A stretch of DNA of 14,783 bases from an uncultured Muribaculaceae bacterium. Lineage in GTDB: Bacteria > Bacteroidota > Bacteroidia > Bacteroidales > Muribaculaceae. This document shows, in pieces, positions 1 through 7,664 of the stretch (positions within the stretch are counted from its first letter, which is position 1; each line of letters begins with the position of its first letter). The stretch lies in the NCBI GenBank assembly GCA_910587545.1, contig CAJUMI010000065.1, positions 1 to 14,783 on the forward strand. The letters are read 5' to 3'. The translations under genes and the position numbers were made by a program. The notes beneath the pieces are model-generated. The model did no database searches and had not been told where the DNA came from. It was given only the letters and a program-made list of their open reading frames with translations.

Positions 1-107
1 ATACGGACCGAGAATAATGCAATCTGCGCTTCAGGTGAGCCAGTGTCAGTCTTGCTCTTACCGTATTTCTCGAAGATCTGTGCTTTTTCTTCAGAATTTA
101 AGTGCAT
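1..107 (-). CDS. rpsO: 30S ribosomal protein S15, 5' part only (runs off window)
   Basis: The first 35 codons read MHLNSEEKAQIFEKYGKSKT and continue DTGSPEAQIALFSVR. This matches the S15 N-terminus, including the conserved DTGS-E-Q block. S15 is a small-subunit protein of about 89 residues that binds the central domain of 16S rRNA early in 30S assembly. The remainder lies beyond base 1. The ATG at 107 is chosen because the family starts here and a TAnnTTTG promoter element lies 45 bases upstream. There is no strong Shine-Dalgarno sequence, which is usual in Bacteroidota. It follows rpoZ on the same strand but appears to have its own promoter. Confidence 0.93.
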   Translation of the reverse strand, partial: MHLNSEEKAQIFEKYGKSKTDTGSPEAQIALFSVR

Positions 108-151
108 TCTTACAGATGTTTATTGGTTAGTAAAATATTGATTAGCGGCTG

Positions 152-159
152 CAAAGTTA
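152..159 (-). promoter_or_regulatory. Putative rpsO promoter, -7 element
   Basis: The minus strand reads TAACTTTG, a full match to the Bacteroidota -7 consensus TAnnTTTG. It would give a leader of roughly 40 bases before the rpsO ATG. The expected TTTG at about -33 is replaced by an A/T-rich stretch, so only the downstream element is supported. Confidence 0.6.
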
Positions 160-228
160 TTAAAATAAATTGAAATGTTAAAATAAATCTGCAGGTTTGT
201 TGTCTGAGTGATTTGTTGGGGTTGATAG

Positions 229-564
229 TCAGTCGATTGAGCTGCGCTCTTTGACGGGGTTGCGGAAGAAGATCTTGTGATCGACATACTCCTGGGCCGC
301 GATGAGGGTGGGTTTCGGCAGCTTTTCGTAGTAGCGTGAGATCTCGATCTGTTCGCGGTTTTCGGAAATTTCTTCGAGATTATCATTGAGAGAAGCGAAC
401 TCCTGAAGCTTCTTTTCTAGATCGTGCTTCATTTCGCCTGCGATCTGGTTGGCGCGTTTGGCGATGATGCACACTGTTTCATAGACGTTGCCGGTGTCTT
501 CGGAGAGTTTGATCATGTCACGGGTGACAGTGTTAAGAGGGGCATTGCTTTTTTTGTAGTCCAT
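229..564 (-). CDS. rpoZ: DNA-directed RNA polymerase omega subunit (Bacteroidota type)
   Basis: This 111-residue protein begins MDYKKSNAPLNTVTRDMIKL and contains ETVCIIAKRANQIAGEMKHD and LPKPTLIAAQEYVDHKI. That is the pattern of the Bacteroidota omega/Rpb6-like subunit. Omega is a small accessory subunit that wraps the beta-prime C-terminus and helps assemble and stabilise core RNA polymerase. The IAKRANQIAGE segment (about residues 33-44) is the conserved core helix. The length is normal for the phylum, slightly longer than the E. coli protein. The gene starts 57 bases after the bamD stop on the same strand, a pairing I recall as common in Bacteroides relatives, so it is probably co-transcribed with bamD. 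No terminator hairpin is visible between its stop and rpsO. Confidence 0.9.
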   Translation of the reverse strand: MDYKKSNAPLNTVTRDMIKLSEDTGNVYETVCIIAKRANQIAGEMKHDLEKKLQEFASLNDNLEEISENREQIEISRYYEKLPKPTLIAAQEYVDHKIFFRNPVKERSSID

Positions 565-621
565 GATGCTTGAAGTTTTTTACTTTGCTTATTTGTTGTG
601 TTTGATTTCGTTGTTGTTGCG

Positions 622-1434
622 TCAGTTCTGTACGTATTTTGAAGCGATCTTGAAGATGTTTTCAGCTTCGCTACGATTGGGACTGTCGGGGTAGTTGTTT
701 ATAAATGAGTAGTATTCGTCGATAACTTCTCTGAATCGGTCGGCCTTGCGCTCGTCGACGCTAAGGTCGGCTTCCTGATAGCGGGATTTGAGGATCAGCA
801 ATTCGAGATCTTCTTTATATTTCGAATAAGGATAATCCTTGATCGCATTGCGTGCGACGATGATGGCGCTCTCGTAGTTGTTGCCCATGTAGGTGCCGAG
901 GTTGTAGTAAAGTTGGGCGTTTTGCAACTGTTTGAGCGTCAGTTTGTCCTGGAGTTCAAAGATGGCGTTTTGGGCTATAGATACTTTGTCGCTCCGGGGG
1001 AAGAAGTCAAGGAATGCCTGCAGCTCTTCGATGGCTTTGATGGTGCCGGTCTGGTCGAGCTGGGGCTCGGGGCTGCTTAGATAATATCCGTATCCGCAGT
1101 AAAAACGTGCGAGCTCGGCATATTTGCCTTTGGGATAGCGGGAGTAGTATGTGCGGAAATATGCACCTGCCGTGTCGTAATCGCGGTTTTCGTAGTTGCT
1201 CATAGCCAGGAGATAAAGGGTCTCTTCGGCGCGCTCATGGCCTTTGAAGACCGGTGCAATCTCTTCAAGTATGGTAGCTGCCTGAACATATTTTTTCTGT
1301 TCGAAAGCACGTTTGGCAAATTCGAATTTGTAGTTTGGATCAGTGCTTTTCTGGGCGCGCTGGTATTCGCCGCACGAGCTCAGTGAAGCAGCAATGATGA
1401 AAACTGACAATAATCTATATATATTAATGCGCAT
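622..1434 (-). CDS. bamD: Outer membrane assembly lipoprotein BamD
   Basis: This is a 270-residue lipoprotein of the BAM complex, which inserts beta-barrel proteins into the outer membrane. A signal peptide ends in the lipobox LSSC, with the lipidated Cys at residue 21. TPR-like helical pairs follow, for example KFEFAKRAFEQKKYVQAATI, then a segment with YYSRYPKGKYAELARF, and a repeat ending FFPRSDKV. This is the BamD/YfiO arrangement, and the length is usual for Bacteroidota. The open frame can be extended to a TTG at 1464. That codon lies inside the TAACTTTG promoter element and so would not be transcribed, which makes the ATG at 1434 the better start. The gene leads an apparent bamD-rpoZ operon. 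Confidence 0.9.
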   Translation of the reverse strand: MRINIYRLLSVFIIAASLSSCGEYQRAQKSTDPNYKFEFAKRAFEQKKYVQAATILEEIAPVFKGHERAEETLYLLAMSNYENRDYDTAGAYFRTYYSRYPKGKYAELARFYCGYGYYLSSPEPQLDQTGTIKAIEELQAFLDFFPRSDKVSIAQNAIFELQDKLTLKQLQNAQLYYNLGTYMGNNYESAIIVARNAIKDYPYSKYKEDLELLILKSRYQEADLSVDERKADRFREVIDEYYSFINNYPDSPNRSEAENIFKIASKYVQN

Positions 1435-1461
1435 ATGGGTTGTTGGCTGAATAATAATATG

Positions 1462-1469
1462 CAAAGTTA
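1462..1469 (-). promoter_or_regulatory. Putative bamD promoter, -7 element
   Basis: The minus strand reads TAACTTTG, fitting TAnnTTTG, 27 bases upstream of the chosen bamD ATG. Transcription would start near 1455 and give a leader of about 20 bases. I do not see a clear TTTG at -33. The element decides the bamD start, because the longer frame begins inside it. Confidence 0.6.
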
Positions 1470-1538
1470 CAACTTTTTTGGCGAGTTGCGATGTGTTTGA
1501 CGCTATTTTTGCCCAGCGTCCCGCTAATTTAACTTTCC

Positions 1539-2245
1539 TTAGATTAAATCGCCTGAACTTTCAGATTGTTTTGCAGCACAAATAAGACCGAAAAGACAAA
1601 TCCATCTTTTCTCGGTCAGAGAAACACTTGCGAGGTTGGCGAATTCATGCAGAGATCCCTTGAAACCGACAGAACCCGCAGCTTTGGCAAGCATGCGGTA
1701 GGTGGCTTTGGTTGTACAACTGGATCGTGACCGCATTTGCCGATATTCAGTACAAAGAAAAGATGCGTAAATGCTGTTTGATCCATTTGAAGAAGATTTC
1801 TATCTGCCGGCTGTAGCGGTACAGCAATGCGGTAGTCGCCGAACTGCGGTCAAAGTTGTCGGTGACAAAGTTGAAAACCAGTTCCTTTTCCTGACTGTAG
1901 TGGTCAGTCGGCCGTAAAGCATCCGCATACTCTTGTCTGGCCATCTGCTGCTGAACTTTATTGCTTTATTTGCCAGGACGTGTTTTCCTATAGCAGGGTG
2001 ATCGGCGGCAACATCATATGCAACGTTCTTTTAACCCGTGTGGCGAAATACGCTCCCGCGGCATTGATGGCGTGAAGCCCTCGAGTCTTGGAATGCATCA
2101 TGTCAAGGACATAGAAGCGCTTTTTCAAATGGATTGTTCTCCATAAACGTCAGGTCTCTTTTCTCATGACCGGTTATAAGGTGCATTCTCGGAACATATC
2201 TGAGCAAGTCGTGCATCGTATGAAGTTCTTGATTTGATCTTTGAG
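1539..2245 (-). pseudogene. Decayed, 5'-truncated IS4-family transposase
   Basis: Consecutive fragments in shifting frames line up with one IS4-type DDE transposase. From N to C they are ELHTMHDLLRYVPRMHLITG (near 2200); FYVLDM followed by GLHAINAAGAYFATRVKRTL (2020-2130); ELVFNFVTDNF, then IEIFFKWIKQHLRI (1760-1880); ISANAVTIQLY (1720-1750); and a C-terminal piece HEFANLASVSLTEKR (1590-1650). The IEIFFKWIK block is the YREK region, but the expected YxxR reads YRYS, so the conserved Arg is replaced. At least three frameshifts and a stop after LRIFSLY break the frame. The N-terminal third is missing: homology fades near 2245, just before the neighbouring terminator. It cannot encode an active transposase. 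The limits are approximate. Confidence 0.85.
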
Positions 2246-2256
2246 CCGGCGGGATG

Positions 2257-2288
2257 AAAAAGCGGTGTGTCAAGTGCTGACACACCGC
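2257..2288 (-). terminator. Intrinsic terminator of the DUF4301 gene
   Basis: Bases 2262-2272 and 2278-2288 form a perfect 11-bp stem (GCGGTGTGTCA / TGACACACCGC) around a 5-base loop. On the minus strand it is followed directly by five T residues. It begins 24 bases after the DUF4301 stop. The plus-strand side lacks a T-run, so termination should be one-directional. Confidence 0.88.
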
Positions 2289-2311
2289 CTTGTGGGTTGA
2301 AATGTTGTGCG

Positions 2312-3835
2312 TTATTGCTGATGGGAGGGGCGAAGGAGATCGTTGACCGTTTTCACGGGATTGAATGTCTCGGCTGGCACCTCAACGAAAACTGTCGACC
2401 AGTCGCTCATGGCTCCGTTCCACAGTCCCGGAAGCTCGAGTGCCTTGAGTTCGCGTCCGGCAAAGGATTTTGAAGATATGAAGCCGGTATCGGGATCAAC
2501 GTATTGCGGCAGATAGTAGGAGCTGCCGTCGGGACGCTTGAGATAGCATACGAGGTCGACGGGGTTGAAGTGGGTGGCACTCTTCATCATCGACATCGCT
2601 TCTTCAGATGCAGGATTGATCTGGGTCGACTCCAGAATCTGGGGTGATGCCGATCCGTCGGAGTTATAGGCGATAAACGGACCGCCGCCGGGTTCGCCTT
2701 CGTTGCGTACCATGCCGCAGACGCGTAGCGGACGGTTGAGTTTTTCCTTGATGAGTTCGGCGAGAGCTTTTCCCGAGAGGCTGTCGAGTCTTTTATCGGA
2801 GATGGAAAGTGTGTCGTTCATGAAACGCTTCATCTCTTCGAGGTCGGAGGCGGTGTAGCAACCGGTGTGGATGGCGTTGAGATATGCCTCGATTTTGTCG
2901 TGGATGAGAATTAGTGTCCCGCCGATGATCTGTTTGTAACGGATGGTCGGTTCGCGGCGGCTGTCGGGAACGACATTGTCGATATTCTTGATAAATACCA
3001 CAGCCGAGTCAATGTCGTTGAGGTTTTCGATCAGTGCGCCGTGACCGCCCGGGCGGAATACGAGACGGCCGTTATTGTCACGGAAAAGATCATTGTCGAC
3101 AGTGGCTGCGACAGTGTCGGTCGCCGGCTTCTGCTCCGACATGGTGATGTCGAATTTGAGACCCGTGCGAGTCTCGATCGCGGGAAGGACGGATTCGATT
3201 TTTTCTTCGAAAAGTTTGCGGTGGTCAGCCGACACGGTGAAATGGAGTCTTACCTTGCCGTTTACGGCTGCTGTCTGTGCGCCTTCGGCAAACTGTTCCT
3301 CAAGCGATGTGCGCACACCTTCTGGATATTTGTGAAAAGTCAGCATGGCCTTGGGTAGCTGCCCGTAGTTCAGGCCTTCGGGGCGGATGATGGTTGCGAT
3401 CACATCTTTGGCGCGTTTTTTAGCGATTAGCTCGGCTGTGTCTGCGCCGTGGAGCCTGCGGCATGCGTTGTCAAGTTCGGCGATAAACGGAGTCTCGCTG
3501 ATGCGGTTGATCAGTTCGTCGACGGGACTACCGGGTGAGGGCATGTCTTCGGCGCCGTCGACATAGCTGAAAAGAGCCTTGAACATTCGCGATGCAGCGC
3601 CCGAAGCAGGGACGAATTTCATCACTTCGCCGCCGTCGGCGAGATATTGTTTCCAGCGTCTGATCGCAGTGTCTTCTTCTTGTGGTGTCAGTCGGGTTAT
3701 GCCGTGGCCGACAGTGGCCGATCCGGCGAGTTTAAGAAAAGGGAAACCGATGGCGAAGCGTTTGAGCTGAGCTTCGACAGTTTCGGCGCTGGCGCCTTTG
3801 TCGGCGATTTGCGCAAGGTCATTTTGGTTAAGCAT
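2312..3835 (-). CDS. DUF4301 family protein, putative nucleotidyltransferase-like
   Basis: This 507-residue cytoplasmic protein matches the Bacteroidota family DUF4301, which has no established function. There is no signal peptide or membrane segment. Two motifs suggest a GT-A nucleotidyltransferase fold related to UDP-sugar pyrophosphorylases. The first is a glycine/serine-rich loop, KFVPASGAASRMFK (residues 73-86), in the place of the usual nucleotide-binding G-x-G-x-R loop. The second region has SEQKPATD (about 233-240), then FRPGGHGALIENL (260-272) and VVFIKNIDNV (279-288). This resembles the Q...P, P-x-G-x-G and V-x-x-VDN order of UDP-GlcNAc pyrophosphorylases. The resemblance is my reading and the substrate is unknown. 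The gene starts 21 bases after the TPR gene's stop and ends at a strong terminator, so the two are probably one transcript. Confidence 0.85.
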   Translation of the reverse strand: MLNQNDLAQIADKGASAETVEAQLKRFAIGFPFLKLAGSATVGHGITRLTPQEEDTAIRRWKQYLADGGEVMKFVPASGAASRMFKALFSYVDGAEDMPSPGSPVDELINRISETPFIAELDNACRRLHGADTAELIAKKRAKDVIATIIRPEGLNYGQLPKAMLTFHKYPEGVRTSLEEQFAEGAQTAAVNGKVRLHFTVSADHRKLFEEKIESVLPAIETRTGLKFDITMSEQKPATDTVAATVDNDLFRDNNGRLVFRPGGHGALIENLNDIDSAVVFIKNIDNVVPDSRREPTIRYKQIIGGTLILIHDKIEAYLNAIHTGCYTASDLEEMKRFMNDTLSISDKRLDSLSGKALAELIKEKLNRPLRVCGMVRNEGEPGGGPFIAYNSDGSASPQILESTQINPASEEAMSMMKSATHFNPVDLVCYLKRPDGSSYYLPQYVDPDTGFISSKSFAGRELKALELPGLWNGAMSDWSTVFVEVPAETFNPVKTVNDLLRPSHQQ

Positions 3836-3856
3836 GGTTTATTAAGATTAGTTTTG

Positions 3857-5896
3857 TCAGTTGGAGATTCGCTTGATGAGGTTATAGGCTCCGACAATGC
3901 CGAGTTCGCCCGCCTTGCTGAGGTCTTCGATGCCGGCGCGTTTGTTGCCGAGTTTAAGGTGGACGTATCCTCGGTTGAAATATGCTTCGCCCATGTCGCT
4001 CTTGAGGTCGATAGCCTTGGTATAAGCCTCTATTGCGTGGTCATAGTCCTGGATCTCTACGAGTATGTTTCCTTTGTTGTACCATGCGGGTGCCATTCTC
4101 GGTGAGAGGTTTATGGCTTTGTCATATCCCTCGAGAGCGTCGTCAAGCAGCTTGCGGCGTATGGCGCCCCTCGACGACGGGTCGACGGGCGATCCGTCGG
4201 TTGTCAGACTCCCGCTTTTGGTCAGCAGCTCATAGCTGTGATAGTCGGCCTGTGCGTTGAGAAGATAGGCGAGCGGATAGTCGGGTGTCAGTTCAAGAGC
4301 CTTGGCGAGATCGCGGCGGGCGGCGTCATAGTCGCGGACAGTCATGAAATCGAGCGCGCGGCCTATGTAGTCGATGGCTCTGGGCTGGTGGGTGGCAAGG
4401 TAAGAATTGTAATAGTCGATTGATTTGAAATGTCGTGAGAATATTTCTTCGTCGAGATTGGGTAGCGCGCTTGTGACGACTATCACAAAACGCAGCATTC
4501 GGCTTGAATTCAGATCGTCGACCTCTTTGATATAATAAGAGCCCGGACGGAGCTCTGACGGAGAGGCGTAGTACGAGAGTTCCATCATCGGCTGTAGCTC
4601 GATGGCAAGTTTGCGGTCCTGGACATGTCCGCGGATAGCGCTGTTGTTGTACTCTTCTTCTATCCGGGCGTTGTTGTCGACGGTGAGAAGGCTCGCAAAA
4701 CGCTTTGATACCAGTTCCGGCGGCACGTCGCCGTCGCCATCTCCGTTTTTTGCGGCGATTTCGGCCGCTGTCGATGCTTCGGAGTTGGGGGTGGCGGCTT
4801 TAGCAAGGGCGAGCGCCTTGTCGAAATCGCGTTTGGCTGAGACGAGATTGCCGCTTCTGCGTGCGAAGTCGCCGCGCAGATACAGTGCTCCGGGGAAATC
4901 GGGGAATGCTTCGATCACGCGGTTGATGTCTGCGGTGCCGGCTGTGTAGTCGGCTTTGCGGCCATAGATGATGGCGCGATTGTAGAGCGCGCGATAATCG
5001 TCGGGATTCAGATCGAGTACTTTGGAAAAGTCGCTGAGCGCCCGGTCGTTGGCGTTGACTTCGGCGAGCAGGATGCCGCGGTTGAACAGGGCGGTTGCGT
5101 TGAGCGGTTCGAGTTCGATGGCATAGTCATAGTCAGCCATGGCTCCAAAATAGTCGTCGAGATTATATCGCAGAAAAGCACGGTTGATGTAAAGTCCGAC
5201 CATGCGTGGCTGGAGTTTTATCGCCTCGTTCATGTCGGCGAGCGCGGCTTTGAAATCGCGATTTGAATTGATTGCTATGTCAGCGCGTATTATATATGCG
5301 TTGACTGAATTGCGGTTTAGCTCAAGAGTCTTATCGATGTCTTTCAGTGCCGCGACGGTGTCGGCCTGCTGCAGCCTGAGTATGGCGCGCCCGAGGTAGC
5401 CGTTGGCAAAGCCCGGATAGTGGCGGAGTAGCTGCTTGAAAGTCGAATCGGCGTCTTCGAAGTCTTTTACCTGCTGCTGGGCGATTGCCATGTTGTACAT
5501 TATCTGGCGGTTGCGGGGCAGAAGATCGAGAGCGTGACGGTAGTCGTCTATGGCCAGCCGGTCCTTTCCGAGGTTCTGACGGGCTACGCCTCGCGCTTCC
5601 CATGCGTCTGTCAGAAAGGGATTGAGCTCGATGGCCTTGCTTGCGTCGGCTTCGGCTCCGGCGTAGTCCTCGAGGTTGATCTTGGCGACGGATCTGAGAA
5701 AATATGGCCTTGCGAGATAGGGCTTGGCCCGGATTACCTGGTTGAAGTACTGAATAGACAGCATGTAGTCCTCGAAATAGAGAGCATTTTGCCCGACTCT
5801 AATCACCTGGTCGGTGTTGACCTGAGCCTTTGTTACTGATGAAGTTGCAAAAAGGCTGATCAATAGAGCTATAAGTCTGATGTGTCGGGCTTGCAT
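3857..5896 (-). CDS. Secreted tetratricopeptide-repeat protein
   Basis: This 679-residue protein starts with a Sec signal peptide: R-H-I-R, a hydrophobic core, and likely cleavage after TKA at residue 24. Around ten TPR units follow from about residue 30 to 370, with repeated patterns such as AEADASKAIELNPFLTDAWE and ADYDYAIELEPLNATALFNR. An Ala/Gly/Asp-rich linker (about 375-400, NGDGDGD) leads to a non-TPR segment (about 400-500). More TPRs run to the C-terminus, for example AIEAYTKAIDLKSDMGEAYF. TPR superhelices bind partner proteins. With no membrane anchor, this one is probably periplasmic. No enzymatic motif is seen. Its own promoter element lies upstream and DUF4301 follows after 21 bases, which suggests a linked role, but no function can be assigned from sequence. 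Confidence 0.85.
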   Translation of the reverse strand: MQARHIRLIALLISLFATSSVTKAQVNTDQVIRVGQNALYFEDYMLSIQYFNQVIRAKPYLARPYFLRSVAKINLEDYAGAEADASKAIELNPFLTDAWEARGVARQNLGKDRLAIDDYRHALDLLPRNRQIMYNMAIAQQQVKDFEDADSTFKQLLRHYPGFANGYLGRAILRLQQADTVAALKDIDKTLELNRNSVNAYIIRADIAINSNRDFKAALADMNEAIKLQPRMVGLYINRAFLRYNLDDYFGAMADYDYAIELEPLNATALFNRGILLAEVNANDRALSDFSKVLDLNPDDYRALYNRAIIYGRKADYTAGTADINRVIEAFPDFPGALYLRGDFARRSGNLVSAKRDFDKALALAKAATPNSEASTAAEIAAKNGDGDGDVPPELVSKRFASLLTVDNNARIEEEYNNSAIRGHVQDRKLAIELQPMMELSYYASPSELRPGSYYIKEVDDLNSSRMLRFVIVVTSALPNLDEEIFSRHFKSIDYYNSYLATHQPRAIDYIGRALDFMTVRDYDAARRDLAKALELTPDYPLAYLLNAQADYHSYELLTKSGSLTTDGSPVDPSSRGAIRRKLLDDALEGYDKAINLSPRMAPAWYNKGNILVEIQDYDHAIEAYTKAIDLKSDMGEAYFNRGYVHLKLGNKRAGIEDLSKAGELGIVGAYNLIKRISN

Positions 5897-5931
5897 AATG
5901 AAGGGTCTGTCTTGCGTGGCGTTAATGGTGG

Positions 5932-5939
5932 CAAATTTA
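5932..5939 (-). promoter_or_regulatory. Putative TPR-DUF4301 operon promoter, -7 element
   Basis: The minus strand reads TAAATTTG, a full TAnnTTTG match, 36 bases before the TPR start codon. A TTTG lies further upstream, but its spacing of 24 bases is longer than the usual 19-21, so the upstream element is uncertain. The site sits in the 76-base gap after the helicase stop, where no terminator is visible. Read-through from the helicase gene is therefore possible. Confidence 0.55.
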
Positions 5940-5972
5940 GCTATTATCGGCAGTTATTGCTCACAAAAAAGG

Positions 5973-7340
5973 TTAATCTTTGGCTTCGGCAGTGTTTTTT
6001 ATGTTTGACTTGCGCCGGCGTTTGAACCGGCGTGAACCGGACTGATGCGAGCGGTTTTCGGTCTTGTCGGCCGATGACCCGGCAGTTTTCTCATCCGTGG
6101 GGTTGTCGCTTTTCTTCTGGGTTTTGTCCTTGGGCTGCTTGCGGCGGTTATGGCCGGAGTTTTCGGATTTTCGGCCTGATCTGCGGTCGGGCTGATATTC
6201 CGGCGTTTCGCCGAGGTCAGCGGGCAGTTGCTCCTTTCTGACTTCATAGCCGAGGAATTTTTCTATCTGGCCGAACCGTTGCTGGTCTTTGCCCCCGACA
6301 AGTGTGACGGCTTTGCCGCTTGTGCCCGCACGCGCCGTCCGGCCTATGCGATGGACGTAATCCTCGGATTCGCGCGGCACATCGTAGTTGACCACCATGC
6401 TTATGTCGTCGATGTCAATGCCTCGCGCCACGATGTCGGTTGCGACGAGTATGTCGATGCGGCCTGACTTGAAATCAAGCATCACCTTTTCGCGGTCAGC
6501 CTGGTCGAGATCGGAGTGCATCTCGCCGGTTTTCCATCCCGAGCGTTTCAGTTCTCGGGTAAGATCCTTGACGTTAAGCTTGGACGCGGCGAAAACAATC
6601 ACGCGTTTTGAGTGATAAGTTTTGAAGAGATGTTTCAGTGCTCCGGGCTTCTGCGCTTCGTGGCAGACTATCGCTGACTGGTCGATGTTGTCCGATGGTC
6701 TTGAAACGGCAATCTTGACGTCGACCGGATCTTTGAGTATTGTTCGGGCGAGGCGTTGGATCTTCGGGGGCATTGTGGCGGAGAACAAAAGAGTCTGTCG
6801 TTCAGAGGGGAGCTGTTTCGCTATCTGAAGTATATCGTCGGAAAAGCCCATATCGAGCATGCGGTCGGCTTCGTCAAGCACGAAGAACGACACTTTCGAA
6901 AGGTCGACATATCCCATCTTCATGTGTGCGAGCAAGCGCCCGGGAGTGGCGATGACAATGTCGGCGCCCATTTTGAGGCCCCTCTGCTGACGGGCGAATT
7001 CCTTGCCGTCGTTGCCGCCGTGGATGGCAAGACTTGTGACCGGGACAAAATATGAGAAGCCTTCCATCTGTCTGTCGATCTGCTGGGCGAGTTCGTGGGT
7101 CGGCACCATCACGACGCAGTTGATCGCATCTTCGGGATAGCCGCCGTCGTTTATCATGCTGATTATTGGCAGCAAGTAGGCTGCCGTCTTGCCGGTTCCT
7201 GTCTGGGCGCAGGCTATCATGTCGCGGCCGTCGAGTATGTGACCTATTGATTTTTCCTGTATCGGTGTGCATTCTTCAAAATGCATTGTGTCAAGTGCGT
7301 CCAGCACGTCATATCCTAAATCGAATTCGTCGAATCTCAT
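5973..7340 (-). CDS. DEAD-box ATP-dependent RNA helicase, RhlE-like
   Basis: This 455-residue cytoplasmic RNA helicase uses ATP to unwind short RNA duplexes, with likely roles in ribosome assembly or RNA turnover. All motifs are present: the Q-motif with CTPIQ (24-28), Walker A AQTGTGKT (45-52), PTHELAQQ (80-87), TPGR (132-135), DEAD (156-159), SAT (187-189), VIVFAAS (247-253), ATDIVARGIDI (300-310) and HRIGRTAR (330-337). The RecA-like core ends near residue 370. A low-complexity, Arg/Lys-rich tail to residue 455 (for example RRFKRRRK) should bind RNA non-specifically, as in RhlE/DbpA-like proteins. Many Bacteroidota carry several paralogues, so no gene symbol is given. The leader is about 90 bases, fairly long for this genome. 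Confidence 0.92.
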   Translation of the reverse strand: MRFDEFDLGYDVLDALDTMHFEECTPIQEKSIGHILDGRDMIACAQTGTGKTAAYLLPIISMINDGGYPEDAINCVVMVPTHELAQQIDRQMEGFSYFVPVTSLAIHGGNDGKEFARQQRGLKMGADIVIATPGRLLAHMKMGYVDLSKVSFFVLDEADRMLDMGFSDDILQIAKQLPSERQTLLFSATMPPKIQRLARTILKDPVDVKIAVSRPSDNIDQSAIVCHEAQKPGALKHLFKTYHSKRVIVFAASKLNVKDLTRELKRSGWKTGEMHSDLDQADREKVMLDFKSGRIDILVATDIVARGIDIDDISMVVNYDVPRESEDYVHRIGRTARAGTSGKAVTLVGGKDQQRFGQIEKFLGYEVRKEQLPADLGETPEYQPDRRSGRKSENSGHNRRKQPKDKTQKKSDNPTDEKTAGSSADKTENRSHQSGSRRFKRRRKSNIKNTAEAKD

Positions 7341-7437
7341 TAAATTATATGTCTCTTGTCGTTAAAAAAGGTGGCTCCGAAAAAACAAAGTCCGGATATC
7401 GAGCCCTTTTGAATAGTACATTATGTTAATTGCCCCG

Positions 7438-7445
7438 CAAAGTTA
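7438..7445 (-). promoter_or_regulatory. Putative helicase promoter, -7 element
   Basis: The minus strand reads TAACTTTG, matching TAnnTTTG, and is followed by GC. It lies 97 bases before the helicase ATG, so the mRNA would carry a leader of roughly 90 bases with A/T- and C-rich stretches. No clear TTTG at -33 is seen. Long leaders on helicase mRNAs sometimes carry cold-shock or autoregulatory control, but nothing here proves that. Confidence 0.5.
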
Positions 7446-7550
7446 CGAAATAATGCTCTGATTATCGGCTGATTCAGATGTTAAATTTCCCTATCTGCGA
7501 AATTAGATCTCTACATATTTCTATTGCAAATGAAATATCTTGGAAGATAA

Positions 7551-7582
7551 TTTGGTAAGACTGAAATAAATGAGTAACTTTG
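7551..7582 (+). promoter_or_regulatory. rplS promoter (TTTG-N20-TAACTTTG)
   Basis: TTTG at 7551-7554 and TAACTTTG at 7575-7582 are separated by 20 bases. This fits both halves and the spacing of the Bacteroidota primary sigma (sigma-ABfr) promoter. The leader to the rplS ATG would be about 75 bases. Confidence 0.8.
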
Positions 7583-7587
7583 CGGTC

Positions 7588-7664
7588 GATTTCGTAATCT
7601 CTGGCAGGACGTGCAGCCTGCGAATATTGCGAGTAATGTTAACATTTTAAATCATTTAGCTACA
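7588..7664 (+). promoter_or_regulatory. rplS mRNA leader, possible L19 autoregulatory structure
   Basis: Between the predicted transcription start and the rplS ATG lie about 75 non-coding bases. They contain a short hairpin (GCAGG 7604-7608 with CCTGC 7617-7621, 8-base loop) and a perfect 12-base palindrome, AATGTTAACATT, at 7635-7646. L19 leaders acting as r-protein autoregulatory elements are known in Firmicutes and flavobacteria. Whether this one belongs to that class cannot be told by eye. Confidence 0.3.

Noticed and set aside
2267..2473. 68-codon plus-strand frame over the terminator and DUF4301 3' end
   Set aside because: It overlaps a strong intrinsic terminator and a conserved gene on the other strand and has no supporting features.
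7611..7664. 18-codon extension of rplS
   Set aside because: L19 homologues in the phylum start at MDLIK; the extension lies in the untranslated leader.
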